A stretch of 64,000 nucleotides of DNA from Parabacteroides timonensis (lineage in GTDB: Bacteria; Bacteroidota; Bacteroidia; Bacteroidales; Tannerellaceae), in contig NZ_LT669941.1 in assembly GCF_900128505.1 (NCBI RefSeq), positions 669,526 through 733,525 of the forward strand, written 5' to 3'. Both the position numbers and the translations under genes were made by a program. The notes beneath the pieces were generated by a model, which ran no database searches, was not told the origin of the DNA, and saw nothing but the letters and a program-made list of their open reading frames with translations. This document shows positions 1 through 8,505 of the stretch, piece after piece (position 1 is the stretch's first letter; the number at the start of each line of letters is the position of its first letter).

Positions 1-1
1 T

Positions 2-544
2 CCGGACTTTCATATAGCCCAGTTGAATATCGAGTATCAGAAACGGCAGATCAACCTCTCCAAGGCAAAGTATAACCCGAACCTGTCTGTCGGATTTCAG
101 GGATCATGGGGAACTCCTATGCTGAACATGAAAGGTTCCGACCAGCTATGGACACCGGCAGTCTTCGCTTCCCTGAAAATACCTTTGTTCCGTTGGGGAG
201 CGCGCTTCAAGGAAGTGAATTCGCAAAAAGCGATCCTGCGTAGTAAAGAGTATGCGATGGACAATACCCGCGATCAGATCGGCCAGGAAGTAGCTAATGC
301 CTGGACCAGTCTGACTGAGAACACCAAGCAGATCGATGTTGCTGAAGATGCCTGCAAAATAGCTGAAGAGAATCTCGACCTGAATACATTCAGCTATAAC
401 GAAGGTAAGCTTCCTATTGTCGATGTACTCTCTGCCCAGCTATCATGGATACAGTCTTACAGCAGTCTTATCCAGACCTGGTATCAGCAGAAAGCCTCTC
501 TGGCTCAATATAACAAAGCTATCGGTATCCGTCGTATGCAGTAA
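2..544 (+). CDS. TolC-family outer membrane efflux protein, C-terminal part (5' end outside window)
   Basis: The reading frame is open from base 2, so the gene begins outside the window; about 180 C-terminal residues are present. Visible are a beta-barrel strand followed by long amphipathic helices rich in Gln, Ala and Glu (around DQIGQEVANAWTSLTENTKQ and EEACK-like heptads) and the closing FSYNEGKLPIVDVLSAQLS segment, typical of the second repeat of TolC-like outer membrane efflux proteins. Such proteins form trimeric tunnels in the outer membrane for RND or ABC exporters. Partner pump genes would lie upstream of the window. A hairpin terminator follows the stop codon. The family is clear; substrate is unknown. 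Confidence 0.85.
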   Translation, partial: PDFHIAQLNIEYQKRQINLSKAKYNPNLSVGFQGSWGTPMLNMKGSDQLWTPAVFASLKIPLFRWGARFKEVNSQKAILRSKEYAMDNTRDQIGQEVANAWTSLTENTKQIDVAEDACKIAEENLDLNTFSYNEGKLPIVDVLSAQLSWIQSYSSLIQTWYQQKASLAQYNKAIGIRRMQ

Positions 545-568
545 GAAGCGATCGGATATACAGGAAAC

Positions 569-613
569 GAAAAGGCGGCTATCGGGAAATACAACCCAGT
601 AGTCGCTTTTTTT
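569..613 (+). terminator. Rho-independent terminator after the TolC-like gene
   Basis: An imperfect stem (AAAAGGCGGCTA paired with TAGTCGCTTTT, one bulge) is followed by a run of seven T's, 25 bases after the stop codon. Confidence 0.65.
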
Positions 614-688
614 ATTGTTTACATCCCTACCTTTTAGAGTAAAGTATACTATCAATTAGTTCAAGAGTCCCGACCTGCTATCGTCACC

Positions 689-763
689 CTGTACACCCTG
701 GCCAACTACCCTGTACATGCTGACAAACCAGGGTGTACAGGATAATCGGCCATGGTGTACACC
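689..763. repeat. Four-copy TGTACA palindromic repeat cluster
   Basis: Four copies of the core TGTACA begin near 691, 713, 734 and 756, at 21-22 bp steps, with flanks CCTGTACACC, CCTGTACATG, GGTGTACAGG and GGTGTACACC. The first and third form a perfect 14-bp inverted pair (689-702 with 728-741). The cluster fills the gap between the efflux gene and the GNAT gene; nothing else is visible in that gap except the promoter at 809-839. Confidence 0.75.
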
Positions 764-793
764 GTAGCAACAATAAGTCCCTTCTTTTCATAT

Positions 794-839
794 AATAAGT
801 AGTGACTTATTGATTAGTTTGTCATAAGCTTTATCTTTG
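794..839 (+). promoter_or_regulatory. Promoter of the GNAT gene with overlapping inverted repeat
   Basis: A -7 box TATCTTTG (832-839) lies 19 bp downstream of ATTG (809-812), close to the Bacteroidota TTTG-N19-TAnnTTTG layout. A 7-bp perfect inverted repeat, AATAAGT and ACTTATT with a 4-bp spacer (794-811), overlaps the -33 element and could be an operator. The start codon lies 27 bp after the -7 box. Confidence 0.55.
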
Positions 840-866
840 TGCCTGCTTAAATAAAAAAAGAATCGC

Positions 867-1403
867 ATGGAGATTGTAAGAATAACAACAACGGATGAAT
901 CGCTGTATAAAGCATTTAGGGAGATATATGATATTAGTTTTCCTGTTTTTGAACAACGGACTGAAGTGCAGCAGAAGGATGCTTTTGCGGATAGCCGCTT
1001 TTATCTGGATTGTTATGTCGGTAAGAATACCGGTTTCTTGCAAGGCTTTATTGCTTACTGGAGATTTGATGGTTATATATATGTGGAGCATTTCGCTATT
1101 CATCCGAATGAGCGTGGTAAAGGTTTGGGTGGATTTATCCTGAAAAATCTGATAGAGCAGGAGGGTGGACGTGTACTATTGGAGATAGACCCTGTGGTTG
1201 ATAGTATATCTGCAGCCCGGTTACGTTTTTATCAGTCGTATGGATTTGTGGAAAATCCGTTCCCGCATATTCATCCGGCTTACAGAAATGAATATCCGGA
1301 TCATTCGTTAGTTGTTTTATCTACGGAAGGTGAGATGACCGCCTCTGAATATAATAAGTTCGCCTCCGATCTGAATATGATAGTAATGAAAAAGGGAATG
1401 TAA
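867..1403 (+). CDS. GNAT-family N-acetyltransferase
   Basis: The 178-residue length is normal for a single GNAT domain. The acetyl-CoA binding motif A is visible as EHFAIHPNERGKGLGGFIL (the R/Q-x-x-G-x-G/A loop is RGKGLGG) around residues 72-90, followed by a beta strand VLLEIDPV and the C-terminal RLRFYQSYGFVENPF signature that closes the fold. It is therefore predicted to move an acetyl group from acetyl-CoA to an amine; the substrate cannot be told from sequence. The gene is monocistronic: it has its own promoter and a strong terminator that overlaps its stop codon. The start is the first ATG after the -7 box. Confidence 0.88.
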   Translation: MEIVRITTTDESLYKAFREIYDISFPVFEQRTEVQQKDAFADSRFYLDCYVGKNTGFLQGFIAYWRFDGYIYVEHFAIHPNERGKGLGGFILKNLIEQEGGRVLLEIDPVVDSISAARLRFYQSYGFVENPFPHIHPAYRNEYPDHSLVVLSTEGEMTASEYNKFASDLNMIVMKKGM

Positions 1404-1424
1404 CGAATACATTCCCTTTTTCAT
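1386..1424. terminator. Bidirectional terminator between GNAT and kinase genes
   Basis: A 17-bp perfect stem (1386-1402 with 1408-1424, loop ACGAA) contains the GNAT stop codon. A-rich and T-rich flanks on both sides let it serve both convergent genes. Confidence 0.85.
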
Positions 1425-1448
1425 TCTCTTTTCTATATTGAATGGTAT

Positions 1449-2567
1449 TTATTCTTTATTCAATGCTTTCAGGGAGAATAAGAAAGTTGAACCTTTACCT
1501 TCTTCCGACTCGAACCATAATTTACCATCATGCAGTTCCACAAAATCTTTACAAAGCATCAATCCCAATCCTGAACCCTTTTCGTTGTTTGTTCCGTAAG
1601 AAGTAAAATGCGTGTTGGCTTTCAGTAATTTCTCCTGGTCTTCTTTCTTAATTCCTTTACCGGAGTCTTTTACGCTGACAATTACATTATTACCTTCAAT
1701 ACTAGTCGAAACTTCAATTGTACCTCCTTCGAAACTAAACTTGATCGCGTTTGAAATAAGGTTTCTGACAACTGTCTTTATCATGTCTATATCGACAGAA
1801 CCAACAAGTTCCTTATCAACATTTATTAATTGCAGGCTAACGCCTTTTTGGGTAGCCATCGGAATGTAAATTTCAGCGGTGCTGGAAACCAAGCTGTTGA
1901 TATCAGCCTCTTGTTTATATATGTTCTGCTTTTTCAGGCGGTTCTTTGCCCATTTCAACAAATTGTCAAGCAGGAGGAAAATTTCTTCTGATGTTTTATT
2001 CATCATCTGCAGCATTTCGAATACTTCGGGGCTGACTTGGCTCTTGTCTACCATCATAAGGATAGCATTATTCATCATTTTCAAAGAACCGAGTGGAGAA
2101 CGAAGATCGTGTGCTATAACAGAATAGAGTGTATCGCGTGATTCAATTGTATTTTCCAGTTCCTGTTTTATGCGTTTAATACTAAATAGTTCATAACGAT
2201 GGGCAACGCGTTTGACCAGTTCTTCTCTTTGGAAGGGTTTTGTGACATATTCGGTAGCTCCTAACTGGTATCCTTTCACTATACTCTGCATATCGCTAAG
2301 TGCAGACATGATGATTACAGGAATATCATTGGTGTCCGGGGCACTCTTGAGGTGTTGTAATACCTCGTATCCGTCCATTTCCGGCATCATGATATCTAGC
2401 AGTATGAGATTGGGATGTCTGTCATGAGCAATGCGAAGAGCTTTGGCGCCGCTATCACAGGTCAATAGTGTATATCCTTCTTTTTTTAATATAGCCTGTA
2501 CTAACATGACGTTGGTTGGAACATCGTCAACGATCAATACTGTATACTCTGATGCTAAATTATCCAT
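1449..2567 (-). CDS. Soluble response-regulator/histidine-kinase hybrid (REC-HisKA-HATPase)
   Basis: Two-component signalling protein of 372 residues with the receiver first and kinase second. The receiver has the acidic pair D14-D15, phospho-acceptor D58 (LLDIMMPEMDG), the S88 switch residue and K110 (TKPF). HisKA carries the phosphorylatable H153 in VIAHDLRSPLGS. The ATPase domain shows the N box (NLISNAIKF), G1 (DSGKGI) and G2 (GSGLGL). There is no membrane segment or sensor domain, so it acts in the cytoplasm and probably takes phosphate from another kinase. I start at 2567 rather than the upstream ATG at 2600, because a -7 box at 2611-2618 would leave almost no leader for the longer form. 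No partner regulator is adjacent. Confidence 0.9.
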   Translation of the reverse strand: MDNLASEYTVLIVDDVPTNVMLVQAILKKEGYTLLTCDSGAKALRIAHDRHPNLILLDIMMPEMDGYEVLQHLKSAPDTNDIPVIIMSALSDMQSIVKGYQLGATEYVTKPFQREELVKRVAHRYELFSIKRIKQELENTIESRDTLYSVIAHDLRSPLGSLKMMNNAILMMVDKSQVSPEVFEMLQMMNKTSEEIFLLLDNLLKWAKNRLKKQNIYKQEADINSLVSSTAEIYIPMATQKGVSLQLINVDKELVGSVDIDMIKTVVRNLISNAIKFSFEGGTIEVSTSIEGNNVIVSVKDSGKGIKKEDQEKLLKANTHFTSYGTNNEKGSGLGLMLCKDFVELHDGKLWFESEEGKGSTFLFSLKALNKE

Positions 2568-2610
2568 ATTAATTTTACACTTTTCTTGATATTCAATCAC
2601 TATCAGTACA

Positions 2611-2618
2611 CAAATGTA
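2611..2618 (-). promoter_or_regulatory. -7 promoter box of the hybrid kinase gene
   Basis: Minus-strand TACATTTG matches TAnnTTTG. Its position decides the start codon of the kinase (2567). No convincing -33 element was assigned. Confidence 0.5.
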
Positions 2619-2677
2619 TTAATAATGTTTGAATTTACAGAGGTTTTCATTGTTGCATTTTAGAAATATTTTTCTTA

Positions 2678-3865
2678 TTATATTCTCTTTGCTTTTTCCC
2701 AGGCCCCATTCCCTTTATTTCCAGATAAATAGAAAAATCCTCTTATGACATTTATATTCATAAAAGAAAAGTAATAAGGAATGAAAAGCAGTTTATTCCG
2801 TAAATTTCGCTGTTCCATCAAATAGCCTGCATAAGCCATTATATAGAATGCAACTTGTAAAAGTAGTAAAAATATATATGTAAACTCACTCTTACATGTT
2901 AATATTATATTTAAAGGAATTAACAGGAATAAGACAATCGGTGTAATGGTCCATCGTAAGACCCGGTGGCTTATGAACTGGAAGCTCAATGTGCCGTAAC
3001 GGAATATGTTAAACAAGCTCCGTAAACGCCATACCGATTGCAAACCGCCTGCGGCAATACGTATTTTACGCTTTTCTTCTTCTTTCATATTCAATGATGC
3101 AGTTTCGGTTGCGTAAGCTTCTTTGCAATAAGCGATTTTATGTCCTTTCTGCGCAATACGGAGAGAGAGGATGAAATCATCCAGGAGTGTGTCGGGCGGC
3201 ATTTGTTCGAATAGTTCAGTTCGTACGGCAAATAGTTCGCCGGCAGCTCCTACAGCGGAGTATAATCGATAATCCAGTGATTTCAATGCCGATTCATATT
3301 TCCAATAGATTCCTTCTCCAGCAGTTGCACCTTGTGCGGTTGCTGTTTCAACTCTTTTTTCTCCCGCTACACAACCCACTTTTGGATTGGAGAATTGACG
3401 GACGATCTCTGTGATCGCATCTGCATTCAACATTGTATTGGCATCTGTGAAAACGACATAAGGAGTGGTTACATACTGTATTCCACGGTTTAGTGCAGCT
3501 GTCTTTCCTCTGCGTTCCGGTTGAAAGAGAACGGTTACTTCCGGATATTTTTTCAGGTATTCATTCGTATGATCGTTTGAGCCGTCGGTCACCCAAACTA
3601 TTTTAAGTTTGTCGGCAGGATAGGAGAGAGCATGGCAGTTCTTCATCTTGGCCGCAACAATATCTTCTTCATTGTATGCGGCAATGAAGAGGGTTACTTC
3701 GGGGAGCGGATCTGTTAAATCGCATCTGACCGGTTTGTGAAATGTTTCTTTTATCCGTACCAATATATATAATAATATACCATATCCGAGATATGTGTAG
3801 AAAACGATAAATATTCCTATCCAGAATAAGTACTTAATAGTCAGATAAAATGAATCCATACTCAT
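2678..3865 (-). CDS. Family 2 glycosyltransferase, membrane-bound
   Basis: A 395-residue processive-type GT2. A membrane helix lies at residues 8-30, followed by the GT-A domain: nucleotide-sugar start LFIAAYNEEDIV, the metal-binding region VFTDANTML, the acceptor-side DDFILSLRIAQKGH and a W-containing QSVWRLR motif like the Q/R-x-x-R-W of synthases. Three or four C-terminal membrane helices follow. It probably transfers or polymerises a sugar on the inner face of the inner membrane as part of the neighbouring exopolysaccharide pathway. It is divergent from the 4033 gene, and each has its own -7 box in the shared gap. The sugar is unknown. Confidence 0.85.
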   Translation of the reverse strand: MSMDSFYLTIKYLFWIGIFIVFYTYLGYGILLYILVRIKETFHKPVRCDLTDPLPEVTLFIAAYNEEDIVAAKMKNCHALSYPADKLKIVWVTDGSNDHTNEYLKKYPEVTVLFQPERRGKTAALNRGIQYVTTPYVVFTDANTMLNADAITEIVRQFSNPKVGCVAGEKRVETATAQGATAGEGIYWKYESALKSLDYRLYSAVGAAGELFAVRTELFEQMPPDTLLDDFILSLRIAQKGHKIAYCKEAYATETASLNMKEEEKRKIRIAAGGLQSVWRLRSLFNIFRYGTLSFQFISHRVLRWTITPIVLFLLIPLNIILTCKSEFTYIFLLLLQVAFYIMAYAGYLMEQRNLRNKLLFIPYYFSFMNINVIRGFFYLSGNKGNGAWEKAKRI

Positions 3866-3895
3866 ATTTTAATATAAATATATTTTTATAGTTTG

Positions 3896-3903
3896 CAAAT
3901 ATA
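3896..3903 (-). promoter_or_regulatory. -7 promoter box of the 2678-3865 glycosyltransferase
   Basis: Minus-strand TATATTTG, 30 bp upstream of the start codon, in an AT-rich divergent promoter region. Confidence 0.5.
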
Positions 3904-3967
3904 ATAAAGTTTTATAACAATTCATCAAATAAAGAAATTTTTAAAAGACTATGAAAAATAACGTGTT

Positions 3968-4001
3968 TTTGGTTTTTATGTTCTGGATTTTATTATTTTT
4001 G
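3968..4001 (+). promoter_or_regulatory. Promoter of the plus-strand polysaccharide run
   Basis: TTTG (3968-3971) and TATTTTTG (3994-4001), spacer 22 bp. It lies 31 bp before the ATG at 4033 and would drive the glycosyltransferase, asparagine-synthetase-like and flippase genes. Confidence 0.5.
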
Positions 4002-4032
4002 CAGTTTCTACGTTTTTGTAAATTTATAAAAT

Positions 4033-5196
4033 ATGGTGGTGTTGCATTGGTTGGAAATAATTTTATTTGTAGTAGCTGTTCTGAACGTTGTTTATTTACT
4101 AATGTTCAGTATTGCCTCTCATCTGCATTTGGAACGGAATAGCTCTTTATCTTCTGTTACAAAGCGGATTGCAATTTTGATTCCTGCCTATAAGGAGGAT
4201 CGGGTTATTATGGAATGTGTTGCGTCTTGTATGAATCAGAACTATCCAACCGATAAATACGATATTGTGGTTATCTCAGATCGGATGAAAGAGGGTACCG
4301 ATCAGATATTGTTGTCTCTTCCGGTTAAGTTGGTAAATGTCCATTTTGAAAATAGTACTAAAGCCAAAGCTCTAAACTTTGCAATGGATCAAATCGGTGA
4401 TCTTTACGATATTGCAGTAGTATTGGATGCCGATAACGTGATCTATGCTGACTTCCTGCAAAATATCAATAACTTTTTTTCGGCTCCTGGGGTTAGGATC
4501 GTTCAGGCACATCGTAAAGCAAAGAATCTGAATACAAACTTATCTGTTTTGGATGCAGTCAGTGAAGAAATTAATAATAGTATTTTTAGATTGGGACATG
4601 CTACCATGGGATTATCTGCAGCTTTGATCGGTTCAGGTATGGCATTCAATTATACTTTATTTAAGGAGATTATGCTTTCAATAAATGCCGTAGGAGGATT
4701 CGACAGGGCATTGGAATTGTCTTTAATAAAAGAGGGTGAAAAGATTTATTACTTACAGGATGTTGATGTATTGGATGAGAAAGTTCAAAGCCATGCAAAT
4801 TTTTCTGATCAACGGCGCCGTTGGTTATCGGCCCAGTTACACTATTTGGTGGAATTTATAGCAGACGTTCCGAATGCTATAAAAAAAGGTAACTGGGATT
4901 TTTGTGATAAAGTCTTTCAACAAATGAGTATTCCCCGAATAATATTGCTGGGGGTAATTTTTATAATATCTTTAGTCTTCTCTTTTATCAAATGGACCAT
5001 GGCATTAAAATGGTGGATATTATTCTTGATTCTGGTGTTAGCTCTATTTTTAGCTATTCCTAGAACCTTATTAAATAAAAGGTTATTTGTAGCCTTATTT
5101 GAATTACCCTATTCCTTTTTACTGATGTTTTGTAATTTGTTTCGTTTAAAAGGTGCTAATAAAAAATTCATCCATACATCTCACGGAGTAAAATAA
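4033..5196 (+). CDS. Family 2 glycosyltransferase (paralogue of 14950-16188)
   Basis: 387 residues: an N-terminal membrane helix, then a GT2 domain with IAILIPAYKEDRVI, the DAD metal site in VVLDADNVI, a conserved block VLDAVSEEINNSIFRLGH, ALIGSGMAF and the synthase-type QRRRWLSAQLH, then C-terminal membrane helices. The last residues (FRLKGANKKFIHTSH) are shared almost exactly with the protein at 14950-16188, showing that these two are duplicates. Expected role: adding a sugar to lipid-linked exopolysaccharide at the cytoplasmic side of the inner membrane. Only 7 bases separate it from the next gene, so co-transcription is likely. Confidence 0.87.
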   Translation: MVVLHWLEIILFVVAVLNVVYLLMFSIASHLHLERNSSLSSVTKRIAILIPAYKEDRVIMECVASCMNQNYPTDKYDIVVISDRMKEGTDQILLSLPVKLVNVHFENSTKAKALNFAMDQIGDLYDIAVVLDADNVIYADFLQNINNFFSAPGVRIVQAHRKAKNLNTNLSVLDAVSEEINNSIFRLGHATMGLSAALIGSGMAFNYTLFKEIMLSINAVGGFDRALELSLIKEGEKIYYLQDVDVLDEKVQSHANFSDQRRRWLSAQLHYLVEFIADVPNAIKKGNWDFCDKVFQQMSIPRIILLGVIFIISLVFSFIKWTMALKWWILFLILVLALFLAIPRTLLNKRLFVALFELPYSFLLMFCNLFRLKGANKKFIHTSHGVK

Positions 5197-5203
5197 AGAA
5201 TCT

Positions 5204-7006
5204 ATGTTTATCGGTAAATTTGAAAATAAAGGAGTCTTGCCACAAAAGTATTTGTCAAAGACTTATGGTCATATTATATATGATGAATCCTGCTCTGTTT
5301 ATAAGACTAAAAAAGTTGAGATATACTTTTGGGGTGTTCTGTATAATAAGAAAGTCTTAGGGTATACATCTGACCAATCAGATGCCGAAGTGATTTCCGT
5401 GTTATATGAATTATACGGTTTGAAAGGATTTGCAAAGGCAGATGGATCATATACATTGATGATACAAGAAGGCAGAGACATTCTTATAGCCCGTGACCAT
5501 CATGGGACGAGCAAACCGGTCTATTACACTGATCGTTATTTTGCCTCTTCATTATCTTTGTTGCAGGAAACAGATGGATTTATAGCTGAACCAGATTTTC
5601 AGGCACTAAGCCGTTTTCTTAATATAGGCTATATTGCAACACCTTTTTCAGCAATGAAAGGTATACATAAACTTGGTGGAGGAGAAATACTGATATATAA
5701 AGAAGGTAAACAGAAGGTAGAGAATTTGTATTGTACCGACGATATTATACCGGTTTTGAGTGATGGAGATCTAAATGAACTGGCAGAAGAATATGGTCGT
5801 TTGCATATAAAAGCGATAAAAAAACGTATAGACAATAAACAAGATGTTGGTATCTTATTGAGTGGAGGATATGACTCCGGATGTAATCTGGCAGCATTAC
5901 GTAATATATATGCCGGCAATATTCGTTCTTTTTCCATTGGATTCAAGGGAGATAACTGGACAGAATTACCTTTGGCTCGTTGTATGTCTGATACTTTTGG
6001 TACTATGCACACCGAATATGAGATTGATGGTAGTGAACTTTCCGGATTACCCGATATCGTTGCACATCTGGGAGATCCTTTTGTTGAAGGCGGATTAATG
6101 GTTAATTATGCAGTAATGAAATTAATTGGTAATAATAAACCGGAGATTATTCTGGGAGGAGATGGCAGTGATCAATATTTTGGAACTTCCGGTCGTGAAG
6201 TCGCTCTTCATTATCTTATTTCCAAGTATAAGATGACTCCGCTTATGCGGCTTGTTTATCGTTTATTATGCCAGTCGGGCTTCGATAAGAATAATTATTT
6301 TTACCGTGTTCGGTTTCATTTGGATAAAGTACTGAATATCCTTCAGGGAGATTTGTTTGGGTTCCCGGAATTTCGTTTGAAAGAGATGTTACAGGAAAAG
6401 TCTTTTTTGAGTACCCCTGATACGATCAAACCGGATATTCGTAGTTTTGAACATCTGTACGTTCAACATGCATATAAAACGGATTTGGAAAAGATTATTA
6501 ATCAGGTGATATTATTTAAAGCTGCCAGAATGGCGGAAATGTTTGATAATAGAATTGCATTTCCATATATGGATCTGGATTTGTATCAGTTTTTACAAAA
6601 GTTGCCTGTAAAATATAAATGTAAAGGGGAAAATGTAACTGATATTGCTAAAGGGCATGCTACCGCGAAATATTTATTGAAATATCATTATAAACCCATG
6701 CTGCCTGAAGCAATAACATCCAAAAAGAAACAAGGTGGTTTTGCTCCTATGCCATTGTTTTTTAAGAATGATCTTCAACGAACCAAGGTGGCAGATTATA
6801 TCATGAATTCTTCTGTGTTTGATACATTTCTTGATCGAAATGTAGTTGAAGTTTTTATAAGGCAATATGATAAGGAAGTACACGAAGATGGTAACTGGTT
6901 CTGGTACAAACAGAATAAAGCTATCCAGTATTTCAATTTACTAACTTTAGCCATCTGGTGGGAACGATTTGTAAAGGGGGAGGATAATAGTACTGTTTTG
7001 AAATAA
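5204..7006 (+). CDS. Asparagine-synthetase-like amide ligase lacking the glutaminase cysteine
   Basis: 600 residues with the two-domain plan of AsnB: an Ntn-hydrolase glutaminase-like domain (about 1-165), then an ATP-pyrophosphatase synthetase domain with PP-loop SGGYDSG (220-226), SIGF, and GGDGSDQYFG in place of the usual GEGSDELFG. In true glutamine-using enzymes Cys follows the initiator Met; here the second residue is Phe and no better upstream start exists, so glutaminase activity is probably lost. The protein may adenylate a carboxylate and use ammonia or an amine. Set between a glycosyltransferase and the flippase, it is a candidate for making an amide on a uronic acid or amino sugar of the polysaccharide. 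That role is inference. Confidence 0.85.
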   Translation: MFIGKFENKGVLPQKYLSKTYGHIIYDESCSVYKTKKVEIYFWGVLYNKKVLGYTSDQSDAEVISVLYELYGLKGFAKADGSYTLMIQEGRDILIARDHHGTSKPVYYTDRYFASSLSLLQETDGFIAEPDFQALSRFLNIGYIATPFSAMKGIHKLGGGEILIYKEGKQKVENLYCTDDIIPVLSDGDLNELAEEYGRLHIKAIKKRIDNKQDVGILLSGGYDSGCNLAALRNIYAGNIRSFSIGFKGDNWTELPLARCMSDTFGTMHTEYEIDGSELSGLPDIVAHLGDPFVEGGLMVNYAVMKLIGNNKPEIILGGDGSDQYFGTSGREVALHYLISKYKMTPLMRLVYRLLCQSGFDKNNYFYRVRFHLDKVLNILQGDLFGFPEFRLKEMLQEKSFLSTPDTIKPDIRSFEHLYVQHAYKTDLEKIINQVILFKAARMAEMFDNRIAFPYMDLDLYQFLQKLPVKYKCKGENVTDIAKGHATAKYLLKYHYKPMLPEAITSKKKQGGFAPMPLFFKNDLQRTKVADYIMNSSVFDTFLDRNVVEVFIRQYDKEVHEDGNWFWYKQNKAIQYFNLLTLAIWWERFVKGEDNSTVLK

Positions 7007-7017
7007 ATAAGGGTAAT

Positions 7018-8442
7018 ATGTCTGTTAAACAACAAGTTACTAAGAGTGTGCTCTGGAGTGCCATTGAGCGGTTTTCCGTGCAGGGAATTCAATTCCTGTT
7101 AAGTATCGTTATTGCCCGTCAACTTCTACCTTCAGATTATGGGTTGGTTGCCATGCTCAGTATTTTTATGGCTATCGCTCAAACTTTTATAGATGGTGGA
7201 TTTGCCAACGCTTTGATACAAAAGAAAGATCGCTCGGAAACAGATTATAGCACAGTTTTTTATTTTAATATTCTTATTGCTCTTGTTCTTTATATATTGT
7301 TGTATTTGGCTTCTCCCTTCATTGCTGTTTTTTATGAAGAAATGCAGCTAGAAGAGATAGCCAAGGTGGCGGGTCTAGTCCTTATTGTGAATTCTTTTGG
7401 AATAGTGCAACAAGCAAAGTTGACGGTGGCGCTTGATTTTAAAAGGATGGCTTTTGCTTCGTTGATCGCTGTGTTGGTTAGTGGGTTAGTGGGGGTTTGG
7501 ATGGCTTATTCCGGTTATGGAGTCTGGACATTGGTATATCAGTCACTATTTAATAATGTGATGAGAGTTATTTTGATTTGGGTATATTCCCAATGGAAGC
7601 CACGTCTTTCTTTCAGTGGCCAATCTTTTTATGTCTTGTTTCTGTTTGGATCTAAATTGTTGTTGTCTTCATTGCTACATACTATCTATACAAATCTATA
7701 TACGTTGATTATAGGGAAAAAATTTGCTTCGGTAGAATTAGGTTATTATAATCGGGCTTTTACATTAGCTCAGTTTCCATCTACAAATTTGACCAATGTG
7801 ATAGTACGGGCTGTTTATCCCATCCAATGCCGGATACAGGATGATGATGAGCAATTATGCAATATGTTTCTTAAATATATGCGTATAGCTTGTTATCTTA
7901 TTTTTCCCATAATGATAGGCTTTTGTGCAGTCGCTGAGCCTTTGGTTCGTATTATTTTAACTGATAAATGGTTGCCTGTGGTTCCTTTGCTTCAAATACT
8001 TTGTATTGCTTATATGTGGGATCCGGTGATGAAGATCAATCATACTATTTTGAATGTGAAAGGCCGTTCCGATTATTTTCTGTATGCAGAGATCTTAAAG
8101 AAAGGGATTGCTTTTATAATACTTTTTGCAACACTCCCTTTTGGAGTAATGGTTATGTGCGCCGGATTAATAGTCTATGCTTTTGCTGATATTATGATTA
8201 TTACCTATTTTACATATAAACTGACTAATATAAGTTTGAAGACTCAACTAAAAGAATTATTACCTGTACTATTTCTCTCTTTTTCAATGGGTGGGCTAGT
8301 GTATGGTTCTATCTGTTTATTCGGGAATGCCTGGATTCAACTGTCTGTTGGTATTATCGTAGGTATTTCTTACTATCTATTTATTTCAGTTCTTTTTCAT
8401 TTTAAAGAAATGAAGATACTCCGTTCTTTTGGTCGCTGCTGA
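7018..8442 (+). CDS. Wzx-type polysaccharide flippase (MOP superfamily)
   Basis: 474 residues, almost all in about 14 predicted membrane helices. The N-terminus (VTKSVLWSAIERFSVQGIQF followed by IVIARQLLPSDYGLVAML) is the usual start of the lipopolysaccharide flippase group (RfbX/WzxC-like), and FIDGGFANALIQKKD and FNILIALVLY follow as expected. It should flip the undecaprenyl-linked repeat unit from the inner to the outer face of the inner membrane for polymerisation by the Wzy-like protein at 16185-17639. It ends the plus-strand run and is 11 bases after the preceding gene. It is the only flippase in the window. Confidence 0.9.
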   Translation: MSVKQQVTKSVLWSAIERFSVQGIQFLLSIVIARQLLPSDYGLVAMLSIFMAIAQTFIDGGFANALIQKKDRSETDYSTVFYFNILIALVLYILLYLASPFIAVFYEEMQLEEIAKVAGLVLIVNSFGIVQQAKLTVALDFKRMAFASLIAVLVSGLVGVWMAYSGYGVWTLVYQSLFNNVMRVILIWVYSQWKPRLSFSGQSFYVLFLFGSKLLLSSLLHTIYTNLYTLIIGKKFASVELGYYNRAFTLAQFPSTNLTNVIVRAVYPIQCRIQDDDEQLCNMFLKYMRIACYLIFPIMIGFCAVAEPLVRIILTDKWLPVVPLLQILCIAYMWDPVMKINHTILNVKGRSDYFLYAEILKKGIAFIILFATLPFGVMVMCAGLIVYAFADIMIITYFTYKLTNISLKTQLKELLPVLFLSFSMGGLVYGSICLFGNAWIQLSVGIIVGISYYLFISVLFHFKEMKILRSFGRC

Positions 8443-8456
8443 ACCGCTGTAAGCTC

Positions 8457-8478
8457 TTTTTTCGTTTAAAACGAAAAA
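8457..8478. terminator. AT-rich palindrome between convergent genes
   Basis: TTTTTCGTTT and AAACGAAAAA form a nearly loop-free palindrome with T and A runs at its ends, placed between the flippase (+) and beta-helix (-) genes. It is a likely bidirectional terminator. Confidence 0.5.
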
Positions 8479-8505
8479 TAATGACACGAATCAATAACAG
8501 TTAGA

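Noticed and set aside
3951..4142. Small hydrophobic frame before the 4033 glycosyltransferase
   Set aside because: It overlaps the glycosyltransferase in another frame and starts upstream of the -7 box at 3994-4001, so it would not be on that transcript.
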